A stretch of DNA of 64,000 nucleotides from Clostridium fessum (GTDB lineage Bacteria; Bacillota; Clostridia; Lachnospirales; Lachnospiraceae), in NCBI RefSeq assembly GCF_003024715.1, contig NZ_PYLO01000006.1:62001-126000 (forward strand), read 5' to 3'. The position numbers and the translations under genes are program-made. Numbering within the stretch: the stretch's first letter is position 1; every line of letters starts with the position of its first letter. A model generated the notes under the pieces. That model was not told the DNA's origin. It made no database searches and was given only the letters and a program-made list of their open reading frames with translations. This document shows, piece by piece, positions 26,041 to 35,055 of this stretch.

Positions 26041-27039
26041 TTACAGTCTCGCAATCACTGCGTCCACATATTCCTCGGTGGTTGCAGTTCCATGCAGATC
26101 TCTTGTCAGGTGCTTGCCTTCTGCCAGTACCTCATCGACTGCCTTGCGGATGCGTCCGGCTGTCTCATTTTCACCGAGATACTCTAACATCATGCAGGCA
26201 GACCACAGGAATGCGGTCGGGTTTGCCAGGTGCTTACCTGCAATATCCGGTGCGCTGCCGTGTACGGCCTCGAACATCGCATAGTCAGAACCGATATTGC
26301 TGGATGGAACGAGTCCCAGTCCACCGATCAGACCACTGCACAGGTCAGAAAGAATATCTCCGTACAGGTTCTGCATTACCATAACGTCAAACTGATTCGG
26401 GTTCATAACAAGCTGCATGCAGGTATTGTCGATGATTTTATCATCGCCTTCAATCTCCGGATATTCCTTTGCGATCTCCTTAAAGATGGAAAGGAACATG
26501 CCATCGGACATTTTCAAGATATTTGCCTTATGAATACAGGTTACTTTCTTCCGTCCGTTCTTTTTCGCATACTCAAATGCATCGCGGATAATGCGCTCGC
26601 TGGCCTGTCTTGTGACAATCTTAATTGCATGAACCGTATCCGGATTTACCTGCTCCTCCACACCGACATAAAGTCCTTCTGTATTCTCGCGGAAAATCAC
26701 GATATCCACATTCTTAAATGGCGTTTTCACTGCTGCGTTGGACTTAACCGGGCGGATATTGGCATACAGGTCATACTGTCCGCGGAGTGTTACATTCAAA
26801 GAGCGGAAGCCCTTTCCAACCGGAGTCGTAATCGGGGATTTTAAGAGTACTTTGGTGCGCTCGAAGGAAGCATATGCTTCCTCCGGAATCAAGGCACCAT
26901 TGCGTTTCCACTCATCCTCACCAACATTGAAAATTTCATATTCCAGCTGAGCATCTGCCGCTTTTAAGATTTTTAATACATTATCAACCAGCTCCGGTCC
27001 GATACCATCGCCGCGAAATACTGTAATTTTATGACTCAT
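26041..27039 (-). CDS. NAD-dependent isocitrate dehydrogenase-like beta-decarboxylating dehydrogenase
   Basis: A 332-residue member of the isocitrate/isopropylmalate dehydrogenase family, which oxidises and decarboxylates 2-hydroxy acids. [13 protein letters not shown] (near residue 115) is the substrate-specificity loop of NAD-isocitrate and homoisocitrate enzymes rather than isopropylmalate dehydrogenase. CIHKANILK (about 168) supplies the catalytic Lys, [10 protein letters not shown] the metal Asps, and [13 protein letters not shown] the cofactor site. AAGGAGG precedes the ATG. It is third in a cluster with a MatC-like carrier and a putative hydrolase under a LysR gene, so a malate-, tartrate- or citrate-related substrate is also possible. 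Confidence 0.82.
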   Translation of the reverse strand: MSHKITVFRGDGIGPELVDNVLKILKAADAQLEYEIFNVGEDEWKRNGALIPEEAYASFERTKVLLKSPITTPVGKGFRSLNVTLRGQYDLYANIRPVKSNAAVKTPFKNVDIVIFRENTEGLYVGVEEQVNPDTVHAIKIVTRQASERIIRDAFEYAKKNGRKKVTCIHKANILKMSDGMFLSIFKEIAKEYPEIEGDDKIIDNTCMQLVMNPNQFDVMVMQNLYGDILSDLCSGLIGGLGLVPSSNIGSDYAMFEAVHGSAPDIAGKHLANPTAFLWSACMMLEYLGENETAGRIRKAVDEVLAEGKHLTRDLHGTATTEEYVDAVIARL

Positions 27040-27069
27040 TTCTTTATCCTCCTTCTTGATTTTCCAAAT

Positions 27070-27131
27070 CGTAACTGTTCAGTACCTTCACAGTCACGCG
27101 CAGTAAATGCGCAGACCTACTGAACAGTTAC
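27070..27131. repeat. Intergenic palindromic repeat, type C copy 1
   Basis: Perfect 14-bp inverted arms GTAACTGTTCAGTA (27071-27084) and TACTGAACAGTTAC (27118-27131) flank a loop with CCTTCACAGTCACGCGCAG. The loop has an 11-bp partial duplication (GCGCAG twice) absent from the copy at 41494. It lies between the dehydrogenase and carrier genes. Confidence 0.85.
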
Positions 27132-27212
27132 TTCCAATCTTCATATTTCATCGAAAGCTGCCAGAACAGGCTGACAGCTTTTCGAACAAACAACTTCTTA
27201 ATCAAATTTCCC

Positions 27213-28526
27213 TTACAGAACAACTGCTACAATCAGGTTATATACCGCACAGCAGATAACGCTGATAGGTACTGCTACAAAGAGAAGACGGTTGAATAAG
27301 TGATTTCGGTCTTCCTCGTTTCCGCAGGAACCAAGAATCAGGCTGCCGCCGGATGAGAACGGGCTGATCGCACTGCTCTGTGCACCAAGAATCGTGCAGG
27401 CAAAGAGTGCTGCCGGATTTAATCCGGTTGCTGCCGCAAGTCCCGGAATCAGCGGGAACAGGGCCGGTGCTACAACACCTGTTGTAGAGCTGAAGAAACT
27501 CATAAATGCACCTACAAAGCTGAATGCCAGCGGAATCAGGGCTGTCGGAACGTTAGAGCCAATCCATGCGGATAATGCATCAATGGTACCGGCCTGAACT
27601 GCAACGGCGATAAGCATACCGGCTCCGGCAATCATGAGGATGGTGTTCCACGGAACACGTGCAATCACTTCCTTCTGCGGTGCCAGGTCAAAGAGCAGTG
27701 CAATGATGGTAAAGCAGAATGCCACCAGTCCTACATCAACCTTTCCAGCAATTTTTCCAATCAGTTCATTACCAGGAACTGCCATCTTTAAGAGCGGGAA
27801 TACCAGGACAATTACCATCATCAGAATCATTAAATGCAGGGTTGTTTTCTGCTTCTTGTCAAACGGCTCCGGGCGATTGAACGTTACGCCTTTTCCGATA
27901 CCGCGGTTGCTCTTGAAACCGAAGCGGAAAATTGCAATCAGAATCAGGGAAAATACAATCGCGAAACCAAAAATTTTCATTTCATCTACAAAGGAATTCG
28001 TTGCTTCAAATGCCGGTTCTGCTTCATAAGCAGTATCAATCAGACCGCGGAATACGACGCCCAGCGAAGCTGTGGGGAAGTTTCCGCCTGCCAGTGCACC
28101 GCAGTTGATCGCCACCGCACCAGTCAGCTTGTCCATCTTTGCTTCCTCACAGATAAGGATGGTAATCGGTGCCAGGAATGCCAGAACGGTAAAGTATGCA
28201 GCACCCATAACAGAAAGTACAACTGCTACAAAAAATAATGCAAAGGGAAGCATACCCGGAAATTTACGGCACATATAGAGAAGACTGGCCGACATTTTTT
28301 CAAGGGTTCCATTCACAGCTGCAAAGTTGTAAAACAGTGATACTGACAGGATGACGAACATGGTGCTGACCGGCCAGAAGCCAATCAGTTCTTTTGTTTT
28401 TAATCCCATGCCAAAACAACCAATCAAATATGCAAAGGCAATACAGAAAAATCCCGTATTGATTTTCGTTTTATATCCCAATATAACGGCAACCGCAATG
28501 GATGCCACCAAAACTGCACTTAACAT
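27213..28526 (-). CDS. MatC/SLC13-like dicarboxylate carrier
   Basis: A 437-residue membrane protein with about twelve helices in two halves. The N-terminal half (GFWPVSTMFVILSVSLFYNF, then INCGALAGGNFPTAS) resembles the MatC malonate/dicarboxylate carrier N-terminal family. The second half has the paired hairpin motif FSSTTGVVAPALFPLIPGLA, typical of the ion-transporter superfamily. It starts 13 bp after the putative hydrolase gene, so they are co-transcribed. Substrate is inferred to be an organic acid used by the adjoining dehydrogenase. Confidence 0.8.
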   Translation of the reverse strand: MLSAVLVASIAVAVILGYKTKINTGFFCIAFAYLIGCFGMGLKTKELIGFWPVSTMFVILSVSLFYNFAAVNGTLEKMSASLLYMCRKFPGMLPFALFFVAVVLSVMGAAYFTVLAFLAPITILICEEAKMDKLTGAVAINCGALAGGNFPTASLGVVFRGLIDTAYEAEPAFEATNSFVDEMKIFGFAIVFSLILIAIFRFGFKSNRGIGKGVTFNRPEPFDKKQKTTLHLMILMMVIVLVFPLLKMAVPGNELIGKIAGKVDVGLVAFCFTIIALLFDLAPQKEVIARVPWNTILMIAGAGMLIAVAVQAGTIDALSAWIGSNVPTALIPLAFSFVGAFMSFFSSTTGVVAPALFPLIPGLAAATGLNPAALFACTILGAQSSAISPFSSGGSLILGSCGNEEDRNHLFNRLLFVAVPISVICCAVYNLIVAVVL

Positions 28527-28539
28527 GTGATGCGTCCCC

Positions 28540-29403
28540 CTATTCTTCGATGCCCAACAGTTTTGCCGGAATAGTGTGTGTCATATGGTACACCTGCTCC
28601 TCCGGAATTCCATGATCTACCAGATACTGCATATATTCCGCCAGTGCCAGCTCCCAATGCGGATTTTCTGTCTGACCGCCATCGGTATCAACCATGACAT
28701 TTTTATAGCCAACCTCTTTGATAAGCTCCAGGTTATCTGCCAGATTGCTCTTGTACTTTCCGCCACCCATGTTCTGTGCATAGCAGCGCTCTAAGATAAC
28801 GTCATAATCCTTTACCAGACGAAGCTGATCCTCATGGCTCATGCCTACAATCCACCATTCCGGATGGGTTACAACGATGTTTTTTACTCCCATATCCCGG
28901 GCAGCTTCCACAACAGTGAAAATCTCCTCCGGTGCAATATGTGCGGTTCCCAGTACAGCGTTGTGGTCACGAATCAGCTCCAACACTGAACGCAGCTCCG
29001 GTACAATTTTACCATCTTTCACCACTTCCACGCACTGGCTCAGATCCTGATTCATCTTCTGCATATGGTTTTTTGCCGACTGGGTCGGAAGCCATACTAC
29101 CTTAGCACCCAGACGAAGCGCCACATCGACTGCCTTCGGATTGATGCCGCCGACTACCTTATTTAAGGTAATACTGCCAAACATCGTAAAATTGTTCGTT
29201 TCCCCGTGTACAATTTCGTTGTGGCGGTTGCACAGATACGCCCGATCCATCGTGGTTCCCTGATGCGTCTTGATGACGATAGCGCGTGCCCCAACCCGGA
29301 TCGCCGCCTCCATCAGTTCGAAATCATCATACGCCCGCAGACGCAGATCCGGATTCGTGTGAACGTGCATGTCGATAACACCCTTCATTAAATCCTGTTT
29401 CAT
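28540..29403 (-). CDS. Putative metal-dependent hydrolase, DUF6282-like
   Basis: A 287-residue protein with an amidohydrolase-like or PHP-like metal pattern: DMHVHTNPD (His13, His15), KTHQGTT near 46, GTAHIAPEE near 155, VVTHPEWW near 177 and a late Asp in VDTDGGQTENP. These fit a TIM-barrel hydrolase, and the sequence recalls DUF6282 proteins, whose reaction is not known. AGGAGG lies 10 bp upstream of the ATG. As first gene of the cluster it may open a lactone or cleave an amide or ester to free the acid that the dehydrogenase then uses. Confidence 0.65.
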   Translation of the reverse strand: MKQDLMKGVIDMHVHTNPDLRLRAYDDFELMEAAIRVGARAIVIKTHQGTTMDRAYLCNRHNEIVHGETNNFTMFGSITLNKVVGGINPKAVDVALRLGAKVVWLPTQSAKNHMQKMNQDLSQCVEVVKDGKIVPELRSVLELIRDHNAVLGTAHIAPEEIFTVVEAARDMGVKNIVVTHPEWWIVGMSHEDQLRLVKDYDVILERCYAQNMGGGKYKSNLADNLELIKEVGYKNVMVDTDGGQTENPHWELALAEYMQYLVDHGIPEEQVYHMTHTIPAKLLGIEE

Positions 29404-29579
29404 CTTGCTTATTCCTCCTATTTATAATCGTCCACAGAGACTTTTTCAAAGCTGCGTTCCCTCGCCGGATTCCTATTCGATTTTCCAGCCGCTGCTTCAG
29501 TCTCTGCCATTGATTTTTGCTTGTTTTTATCTTATACTATTTTTGTTATAGGAGAAAGGCAAGATTTGTTATACCAGAT

Positions 29580-29596
29580 ATCGGAAATTTCGATAC
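29580..29596. promoter_or_regulatory. LysR-type binding site candidate
   Basis: TATCG-N7-CGATA, an interrupted dyad 19 bp upstream of the lysR start and between the divergent genes, in the form T-N(11-15)-A expected for LysR proteins. Confidence 0.5.
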
Positions 29597-29614
29597 CTCG
29601 TAAGGGAGATTTTC

Positions 29615-30535
29615 ATGGATTTAAAGGAACTAGACTATATCGTAACCGTCGCCAACGAGGGAAGCATCTCCCGCGCGGCTGAAAAACTGTTTATGGCGCA
29701 GTCGAGCTTAAGCCAGGCGGTCCGCCTGTTTGAACAGGATCTGGGGACGCCGATTTTCGTCCGTACTGCCCGCGGGGTCCGTCCAACCTCTGCCGGGGAG
29801 GCATTTATTTTCCATGCCAGACAGATTTTACAGCAGTACCAGGAGGCACGCAGCGAGGCTTCGGATATTGAAAATTTAAAGGGCGGCACTGTCATCTTCG
29901 GCATCAGTACCTACCGGGGAACCTACCTGCTGCCGCCGGTCCTGAAAAAATTCCATGCCCTGTATCCACGGGTTCATGTGGAGATCTGTGAGATGGACAG
30001 TATTGATCTGGAAAATAAGATTTTAGAGGGGCTTTTAGATCTGGCGCTGATCGCCGCGCCGCCGGTTCGGATCAAACACGGTGTGGATTTCCTGATGCGG
30101 GATGAGATCATGATCGCCACCACCGCCGACCACCCGGTCATGGCGTTTGCGAAGCCATGTGAATCGGAGCCGGAACAGATGTGGATTGACCTAAAGGACA
30201 CCGCACCATTTGAGTATATTCTGGGACCGCCCAGCACCGTCCTCGGACGGACTGGCCGCCGCTCCCTGCGCGAGGCTGGCGTGGAACCGCTGGGACTCGA
30301 CACCTACCTCTCCGCCTCCTTTGCTGCGGCGATGGCGCGGGAGGGGGTCGGACTCGCGTTTACCTACTGTTCCTGCCGCATCATGCGGGATGAGTTCCGC
30401 TATCTGCGGATCGGGAAAGATGGTATTTTCCTCGATCTGGCGCTCGCCTGGCCCGCTGGAAAATACCGCTCGCGGGCGGCGATGGCGCTCGCGAAGCTGT
30501 TTCAGGAGATGGCGCCGGAGCTGCTGCGGAAATAA
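29615..30535 (+). CDS. LysR-family transcriptional regulator
   Basis: A 306-residue regulator. The N-terminal helix-turn-helix (about 1-60; GSISRAAEKLFMAQSSLSQA) and FVRTARGVRPTSAGE are typical. The C-terminal co-inducer domain begins near residue 90 (TVIFGISTYRGTYLLPPVLK). AAGGGAG precedes the ATG. It is divergent from the hydrolase-carrier-dehydrogenase cluster, the standard layout for a LysR activator responding to a pathway metabolite. A dyad lies in the shared promoter region. Confidence 0.92.
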   Translation: MDLKELDYIVTVANEGSISRAAEKLFMAQSSLSQAVRLFEQDLGTPIFVRTARGVRPTSAGEAFIFHARQILQQYQEARSEASDIENLKGGTVIFGISTYRGTYLLPPVLKKFHALYPRVHVEICEMDSIDLENKILEGLLDLALIAAPPVRIKHGVDFLMRDEIMIATTADHPVMAFAKPCESEPEQMWIDLKDTAPFEYILGPPSTVLGRTGRRSLREAGVEPLGLDTYLSASFAAAMAREGVGLAFTYCSCRIMRDEFRYLRIGKDGIFLDLALAWPAGKYRSRAAMALAKLFQEMAPELLRK

Positions 30536-30623
30536 TTTTCGCGAATTAAACATCAAAACAAAACGTTTCAGCGCTGCTGGATTTACCGTTTTTCCGTTTT
30601 CTAACCATTTTCATTCTATCAAA

Positions 30624-30672
30624 AACAGCCGCCCCGCGATTCATTTCATCCTTCGCGAAGCGGCTGTTCTTT
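30624..30672. terminator. Bidirectional terminator between lysR and the M18 peptidase gene
   Basis: AACAGCCGC and GCGGCTGTT are perfectly complementary, with inner CGCG/CGCG pairing, and the arms are followed by T-rich (plus) and flanked by A-rich sequence. Confidence 0.85.
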
Positions 30673-30681
30673 TAACTATAT

Positions 30682-31995
30682 TTACTCAAAGCAAACCCGC
30701 TCTGCCCCTTCAATCTGAAGAGTGGTCTGGTAGAATTTCGTCAGTGCGCGGATTGCGTACTCAACGTCCTTCACACCTGCCGTTTCGTAGCAGGAATGCA
30801 TCGCAAGCTGCGGCAGACCGATATCGACGGCATGGACGCTGACCTGCGTGTTGGAAAGGTTTCCAAGGGTGGAACCGCCTAAAATATCACTGCGGTTTGC
30901 AAACACCTGAACCGGAACACCTGCCTCATTGCAGACATTCGTAAATACCGCACGGCTGAATGCGTCCGTGGTGTATTTCTGGTTCGCGCTCTCCTTGATG
31001 ACGATACCTTTGTTCATCCAGGAGCAGTTGACCGCATCCGTTTTCTCCCCGTGGTTCGGGTGAACGGCGTGTGCGTTGTCACAGCTTACGAGGAAAGAAC
31101 CGGCAACTGCCTGATAGTAGTCCTCCGGCGTCTTGCCAAGCGCACCGTTGATGCGGTGCAGGACATCCTGTAAGAAGGTGGACATCGCACCCTGCTTCGT
31201 ATTGGAACCAACCTCCTCATTGTCGAAGCAGCAATATACGCTGACATCGCGCTCATTCTTCGCCGCCAGAAATGCTTTCAGGGAAACGTAAGCGCACTGT
31301 AAGTCGTCCAGTTTCGGGCTGGAAACGAACTCGTCCGCATAACCCCAGATCGTACCCGGCTGACGGTTTACAAGGAAGAGATCTTTGCCTAAAATATCTT
31401 CCACGGCCACGCCAAGCTCTTTTGCGATCATCGCGTCAAACGCGCCCTTTTTCAGCGCTCCGGCAGAAAACAGCGGGCATAAATCAACCTGGCGGTTGTA
31501 TTTGTATCCATTGTTCACCTCACGGTTGAAATGAATCGCTACGTTCGGAATGATGAACAGATCTTTATCGATGTACAGAAGTCTCGCGCTCACGCCCTGA
31601 CCGTCCTTTACCAGCACACGGCCTGCGACAGTCAGAGGGCGGTCAAACCAGGTGCTGTCGATCATGCCGCCGTATGCTTCTACATCGAGACGCAGATACT
31701 CGCCCGGACCATTTAACTCCGGTACATTCTTGATCTTGTAAGTCGGTGAATCACTGTGGGAGGCGCACATCTGGAAATGGTAATCGCCCAGTTCCTTTCC
31801 GACGCGGAACGCAATGATACTGGAATGGTTGCGGATCGTGTAATACGTTCCTCCCTGTTTCACGTCCCAGCGGGTTCTCTCCGGCAGATAGGTAAAACCT
31901 GCCTCATCCAGCATTCCCTTGATCGTCTCAATCGAATGAAACATACTCGGGCTGTTCTCAATAAAAGTCAATAATTCCTTCGCAGCATTCATCAT
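30682..31995 (-). CDS. apeB: M18-family aminopeptidase
   Basis: Cytoplasmic zinc aminopeptidase that removes N-terminal residues, often Asp/Glu or others; 437 residues, the family norm. Landmarks are CASHSDSPTYKIK (zinc His near 79), YGGMIDSTWFDRP, FDNEEVGSNTKQGA (catalytic Glu and zinc ligand near 267), SCDNAHAVHPNHGEK and a C-terminal AMHSCYETAGVKD with the last zinc His. The start overlaps the permease stop by 4 bp (ATGA), so the two are translated together. Imported amino acid derivatives or peptides may be its substrate. Confidence 0.92.
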   Translation of the reverse strand: MMNAAKELLTFIENSPSMFHSIETIKGMLDEAGFTYLPERTRWDVKQGGTYYTIRNHSSIIAFRVGKELGDYHFQMCASHSDSPTYKIKNVPELNGPGEYLRLDVEAYGGMIDSTWFDRPLTVAGRVLVKDGQGVSARLLYIDKDLFIIPNVAIHFNREVNNGYKYNRQVDLCPLFSAGALKKGAFDAMIAKELGVAVEDILGKDLFLVNRQPGTIWGYADEFVSSPKLDDLQCAYVSLKAFLAAKNERDVSVYCCFDNEEVGSNTKQGAMSTFLQDVLHRINGALGKTPEDYYQAVAGSFLVSCDNAHAVHPNHGEKTDAVNCSWMNKGIVIKESANQKYTTDAFSRAVFTNVCNEAGVPVQVFANRSDILGGSTLGNLSNTQVSVHAVDIGLPQLAMHSCYETAGVKDVEYAIRALTKFYQTTLQIEGAERVCFE

Positions 31996-33419
31996 GCAGA
32001 CTTCCCTTCTCTCTTCTTAATCGCCGGTAAAATCAGTCCCAGTGCTACCAGAACGACTGGTGTGATGACATTCAGCATGGTTGTGTACAGATCACCCTGT
32101 TTGTACATACCTAATAAGCAGCAGGCTGCGGTCAGGATAAAGCACCATGCGCCAAAGCCCAGTGCCACTCCGTTGTTCTTCACAAAACGATACTCGCGCT
32201 CAAACTTATCTGAATGTTTGCGAAGCATGAAGTACGCAAAGAATACCCACAGATAACGCATCGGCATGGTAACCGAATTAAGCTGTGTCAGCTGGCGCAG
32301 AACCGTATCCGCATTCGGAACCAAAACCTGAGCCAGAATGATGGAACCGGACAGGATGACTACCATCCAGATACCATTGACGTAAGCGCCAAATTTGTTT
32401 TTCTTTAAGAGCTTGGTCGGGATGAACTGACGCGCATCCTCGTTGTCAAGCAGCATACGAAGCGGTGCATCGATGCTGACTACCAGCGTCGAGAACTGGC
32501 CGATCGCGTTGCAGGCTGCATAAATGATCATAATCAGGTTTCCAACGCCGTAATACTCACCCAGTTTCTGGAATGCCCAGTACTGTCCATTCGCATTGTA
32601 AGAGTCAAAATTAGCCTCAACCAAGGATACATCGAACATCATACCCATCGCGATTGTACCGAAGATCGCGCAGACGATTACCATGATCGCTGCAAAAATC
32701 ATACTCTTCGGGAATCCCTTGGACGGATCCTCTACCTTGTTTACATATGGGGAGATCTTCTCACAGCCGCCGACTGCAAATACAAGGATGGACAAGCTGC
32801 TGAAATACTTCCAATCAAAATGCGGAATCAGGTTTTTCAAGCTGAAATCCACCGACAGGTAACCACCGTTCGGATTGATGACCGGTGCAGCAAACATCAG
32901 CAGAATGTACAGGATACTCATGACAAACATACTGGTTCCCGCCAGGGTAGCCAGTTTCTTTAACGGGTTTAAGCCGCGGCTTGCAACCCAGCAGAAGAAC
33001 AGCAGTACCGCAAAGGTAACTAACTGAACCGCTTTCGTGTTAAAGGACGCATACTTCTCTGCGTTCTGGAAAATCATCCAACTCAGCGCTTTCAGACCGC
33101 CGGATCCCTTCGATGCGATGTAGGTGACATGGCAAGCCCAGTAGGTCCAACCTGCGTAGTATGCAGCCTTCGCGCCGGTTGTCTCATGAATCCAGGAGCT
33201 GACACCGCCGCCCGAATTCTTAAATGCGGAACCAAGCTCTCCGACCATCAGTGCGTACGGTACAAAGTACAGTGCGAACATCAGAATCCAGGAGAAGATA
33301 ACCTGTGTTCCATTGAAGTATACGAAACCATTTAAAACGTTTCCAAATCCCCAGAGGGTGGAGAAACACATAAAGGAAAGCATATACCACTTGATTTTGT
33401 TTTGTTGTGATTTGTTCAT
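31992..33419 (-). CDS. APC-superfamily amino acid permease
   Basis: A 475-residue transporter with twelve predicted helices. The first helix contains STLWGFGNVLNGF and the sixth region VFAVGGCEKISPYVNKVEDP, resembling the glutamate/GABA-type antiporters and AdiC-like proteins of the APC family. AAGGAG lies 12 bp before the ATG. It is followed with a 4-bp overlap by an M18 aminopeptidase. Amino acid specificity cannot be read from the sequence. Confidence 0.88.
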   Translation of the reverse strand: MNKSQQNKIKWYMLSFMCFSTLWGFGNVLNGFVYFNGTQVIFSWILMFALYFVPYALMVGELGSAFKNSGGGVSSWIHETTGAKAAYYAGWTYWACHVTYIASKGSGGLKALSWMIFQNAEKYASFNTKAVQLVTFAVLLFFCWVASRGLNPLKKLATLAGTSMFVMSILYILLMFAAPVINPNGGYLSVDFSLKNLIPHFDWKYFSSLSILVFAVGGCEKISPYVNKVEDPSKGFPKSMIFAAIMVIVCAIFGTIAMGMMFDVSLVEANFDSYNANGQYWAFQKLGEYYGVGNLIMIIYAACNAIGQFSTLVVSIDAPLRMLLDNEDARQFIPTKLLKKNKFGAYVNGIWMVVILSGSIILAQVLVPNADTVLRQLTQLNSVTMPMRYLWVFFAYFMLRKHSDKFEREYRFVKNNGVALGFGAWCFILTAACCLLGMYKQGDLYTTMLNVITPVVLVALGLILPAIKKREGKSA

Positions 33420-33455
33420 ATCTTATTTTCTCTCCTTACTGAAAGTATCTTTTTT

Positions 33456-33484
33456 ATTTTCTCATATGCTGCGTTAATTGTCAA
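33456..33484 (-). promoter_or_regulatory. Promoter of the permease-peptidase operon
   Basis: TTGACA (33479-33484), 17 bp, GAAAAT (33456-33461) with TG one base before the -10, on the minus strand. Confidence 0.55.
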
Positions 33485-33592
33485 AAGTATTTTTTTATTA
33501 ACCCAGTATTTTCCAGTCCGAATCGGTAGTATTCTGTAGTTTGTGGCTATTTTTTGTTAAATCCATACAATATGCACCTATTTTTTCCCCAA

Positions 33593-33627
33593 AAAAAGCG
33601 GCGATTCGAAAGAAAACGCCGCTTTTT
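33593..33627. terminator. Terminator of the RND efflux operon
   Basis: AAAAAGCGGCG and CGCCGCTTTTT are perfectly complementary over 11 bp with a 13-nt loop. On the minus strand the T-run follows the stem, ending transcription after the second TolC-like gene. Confidence 0.92.
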
Positions 33628-33735
33628 GCCTCTTGTTTTATAAATATTTTATTATATCATTTTCGATATACACAGCTCCTCCAGCGCCACGTTAACCCCC
33701 GCGCAGAGGAAGTGCCAGAAACTTAACTTCTGTCC

Positions 33736-34944
33736 CTACTTCATGTAACCTTTCAGCGCCCACTCATACGTCTCGATCGCCTGCTGCAGGTTCATGTTAG
33801 CTGTCTCCTTATCGATCTGCTTTTCCAGTACGGAGACTTCCTCGCTCTTGTACTCCATCTGGGTCGTCATGCCAAGCTCCAGCTTCTTCTGCATCGCATT
33901 CATCGCCTGCGTCTCTGCTGCCAGAGACGCATCGGCAAGCTGCAGGGCTGTCTGCTTCTGCATGATGTCGTTGTAGAGTGTCTGCATACTGGAGCGGATC
34001 GTCTGCTCCTGGTTCTTGATGGTGCGGTCCATGTTTTTCTTATCAGCTGAACCTTCTGCCATATTGGCATAGCCGCGCTTATTGGACTGTAAGGACAGGT
34101 TCTGTTGGAGCGCCGTCTGTGTGTCCGCCGCCAGGTTCATTGCCGCGATCCGTCCAAGATCCGCCTGCGGCAGATCCTGGATATCCGGTTCCGCGTCATA
34201 GGTCCAGCCGGTCTGGACGCAGAGCTGCTGGTGCTGGGTCTGAAGCCCCGCTTTCGTCTGTGTCAATGTGGATTGAAGCGACTGCAGCGATTTCTGTGCA
34301 TTTAACACATCAATCTGGGTCGCCTGACCGAGCTGCTGGCGTTTCTGAGTCATCTGCAGTGTCAGTTCCTGCAGTTCCAGCGATTTCTCCATCAGCGGAA
34401 TTGTCTTTTTGACCTGATTATACGCCGCAAACGCTGCCTCTACCTGTACCACGACCGCATCCTGGCTGTTCATATAGTCCAGACGGTCCATCTCGCTGTC
34501 GCGGTAGGAGGAATCGGCCGACTGCTGCGTTTTTAATGCATTCTGCTCGACCATCACCGATGCAGACATCAGGCTGGCATACGCACTTGCCATGCCCGGC
34601 ACTGCCAGATAATCCTCAATCTGGTCTGCCTGATCCCGCAGGTTATCCGCGCTGTCATACAGGTCATTTGCCTGATTGTACTGCTTATCCTGCACTTCCT
34701 TCGCATTCTTTGTATCGCGTCCTGCCTGATAGGTTGTCTGGTTGTTTAAATACGTCGGGTTGTACTCCTGTACCAGATACGGCAGCTCGCTGTATTCCAT
34801 CACATTGTCCTGAAGCTTCGCCCATGTATCCGCATCGTAGGCGAACTGCGGGCTGGCAGCCAGCGCCGCAAATGATCCCTGCAATGCCAGAACCGCTGCT
34901 GCCGCTGCGCTCAGAAGCGCCGTTTTCCTTCTTCTATGTTTCAT
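33736..34944 (-). CDS. TolC-like secreted coiled-coil protein (second copy)
   Basis: A 402-residue protein with a signal peptide (MKHRRRKTALLSAAAAAVLA, cleavage near ALAA|SP) and two long coiled-coil arms separated by a short non-helical part. The repeat pattern KRQQLGQATQIDVLNAQKSL in the first half and KKLELGMTTQMEYKSEEVSV in the second is the twofold outer-membrane-efflux-protein repeat of TolC. It lacks an obvious beta-barrel. It follows a homologous gene in an RND operon. In a monoderm it could form a cell-wall-spanning duct or scaffold; that is inference. Confidence 0.75.
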   Translation of the reverse strand: MKHRRRKTALLSAAAAAVLALQGSFAALAASPQFAYDADTWAKLQDNVMEYSELPYLVQEYNPTYLNNQTTYQAGRDTKNAKEVQDKQYNQANDLYDSADNLRDQADQIEDYLAVPGMASAYASLMSASVMVEQNALKTQQSADSSYRDSEMDRLDYMNSQDAVVVQVEAAFAAYNQVKKTIPLMEKSLELQELTLQMTQKRQQLGQATQIDVLNAQKSLQSLQSTLTQTKAGLQTQHQQLCVQTGWTYDAEPDIQDLPQADLGRIAAMNLAADTQTALQQNLSLQSNKRGYANMAEGSADKKNMDRTIKNQEQTIRSSMQTLYNDIMQKQTALQLADASLAAETQAMNAMQKKLELGMTTQMEYKSEEVSVLEKQIDKETANMNLQQAIETYEWALKGYMK

Positions 34945-34977
34945 TTCCGGTTCCTACTTCCTTTCTGTTCCCATTCA

Positions 34978-35053
34978 CGTTACGGTTCACGCATACGTGT
35001 CCAGTAACGGAATTTGCCGTGGCTTCGCATTTAAATACGGCAAATTCCTGACG
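34978..35053. repeat. Intergenic palindromic repeat, type A copy 1
   Basis: Two adjacent hairpins: CGTTAC...GTAACG around a CACGCATACGTG-like core, then GGAATTTGCCGT and ACGGCAAATTCC (perfect 12-bp arms, 16-nt loop). About 93 percent identical by eye to 42225-42300. It lies between the two TolC-like genes. Confidence 0.9.
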
Positions 35054-35055
35054 AA

